Below are positions 15,767 to 16,098 of a stretch of DNA of 16,098 bases, piece after piece. The translations under genes and the position numbers were made by a program. Positions within the stretch are counted from its first letter, which is position 1. Each line of letters opens with the position of its first letter. The stretch lies in assembly GCA_012839395.1 (NCBI GenBank), contig DUNJ01000177.1, positions 1-16,098 of the forward strand. Direction: 5' to 3'. Source of the DNA: Tepidimicrobium sp. Lineage in GTDB: Bacteria; Bacillota; Clostridia; Tissierellales; Tepidimicrobiaceae. The notes under the pieces are model-generated. The model was given only the letters and a program-made list of their open reading frames with translations, did not search any database and was not told the DNA's origin.

Positions 15767-16098
15767 ATGAAACTAACTCATTTTAACGAAGAAGGCAGGG
15801 CACACATGGTAGAAGTAGGAGATAAGGATGATACAAAGCGAATAGCTATAGCTCGGGGCAGTATAAGCATGAAAAGGGACACCGTTGAAATGATTAGGAA
15901 CGGAATGATAGAAAAAGGCGATGTTTTATCGGTGGCTCAGATAGCTGGAATAATGGGAGCTAAAAGGACCAGCGAATTGATACCCATGTGTCACAATATA
16001 TCTTTAACCGGTATGGATATTAGATTCAATATATTGGATACTGGGATTGAAATAGAATCAGAGGTTAGAACTACCGGTAAAACTGGAGTAGAAATGGA
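15767..16098 (+). CDS. moaC: MoaC, cyclic pyranopterin monophosphate synthase (partial, runs off the right edge)
   Basis: Only the first 110 codons are present; the gene is open to the end of the window. MoaC turns the MoaA product into cyclic pyranopterin monophosphate. Seen motifs are the conserved K50-G-D, AKRTSELIPMCHNI (65-78) and the beginning of KTGVEM (105-110), which usually continues as EA. GGATAGGGGG at 15751-15760, within the end of moaA, is six bases before the ATG. About one third of a normal MoaC, including its second conserved lysine region, lies beyond the window. Confidence 0.95.
   Translation, partial: MKLTHFNEEGRAHMVEVGDKDDTKRIAIARGSISMKRDTVEMIRNGMIEKGDVLSVAQIAGIMGAKRTSELIPMCHNISLTGMDIRFNILDTGIEIESEVRTTGKTGVEM

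Overview
The window is an AT-rich stretch from a low-GC Gram-positive anaerobe. Strong AGGAGG-type ribosome binding sites, AGA/AGG/ATA-rich codon use and TTG starts suggest Clostridia or Tissierellia; this is inferred from style and gene content, since there is no phylogenetic marker. It is a formate dehydrogenase and molybdenum/tungsten cofactor island with almost no non-coding space. I see no rRNA, tRNA, CRISPR array, insertion sequence or phage gene.

Layout. (1) Bases 1-221 form a perfect inverted repeat of two 92-bp arms that mirrors the start of the first gene; it may be a contig-end artefact. (2) Bases 163-8116 (+) are a tight operon-like run: a NuoE-like protein, a NuoF-like flavoprotein, a NuoG-like iron-sulfur protein without a catalytic domain, a selenocysteine formate dehydrogenase catalytic subunit read through an in-frame TGA at 4550-4552, then mogA, mobA and fdhD. 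(3) Bases 8129-8791 (-) hold a convergent ThiF/MoeB/HesA-like adenylyltransferase with its own near-consensus promoter. (4) Bases 8792-9244 are a regulatory region: a promoter, a compact Moco/Tuco-type riboswitch candidate, and an intrinsic terminator with a matching antiterminator. (5) Bases 9245-14707 (+) hold tupA-tupB-tupC, a moeA, and a second moeA fused to a periplasmic-binding-protein-like domain. (6) Bases 14808-16098 (+) hold moaA and the 5' part of moaC, which runs off the right edge.

How the genes fit together. TupABC would bring in tungstate (or molybdate). MoaA and MoaC start pterin synthesis. MogA and the two MoeA-type proteins would adenylate molybdopterin and insert metal. MobA attaches the nucleotide to give the bis-MGD form, FdhD sulfurates the cofactor, and it is loaded into FdhA. 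Electrons from formate would pass through the iron-sulfur clusters of FdhA and the NuoG-like protein to the FMN/NAD site of the NuoF-like subunit. The set resembles the electron-bifurcating HylABC-FdhF type described from purinolytic clostridia. The riboswitch would shut metal uptake and insertion off when cofactor is abundant.

The families are mostly known. The parts most worth checking are the riboswitch with its readable antitermination mechanism, the selenocysteine site that would split fdhA in a naive annotation, the NuoG-like protein that keeps a fifth cluster motif but has lost its catalytic domain, the zinc-less ThiF-like gene, and the left-edge inverted repeat.
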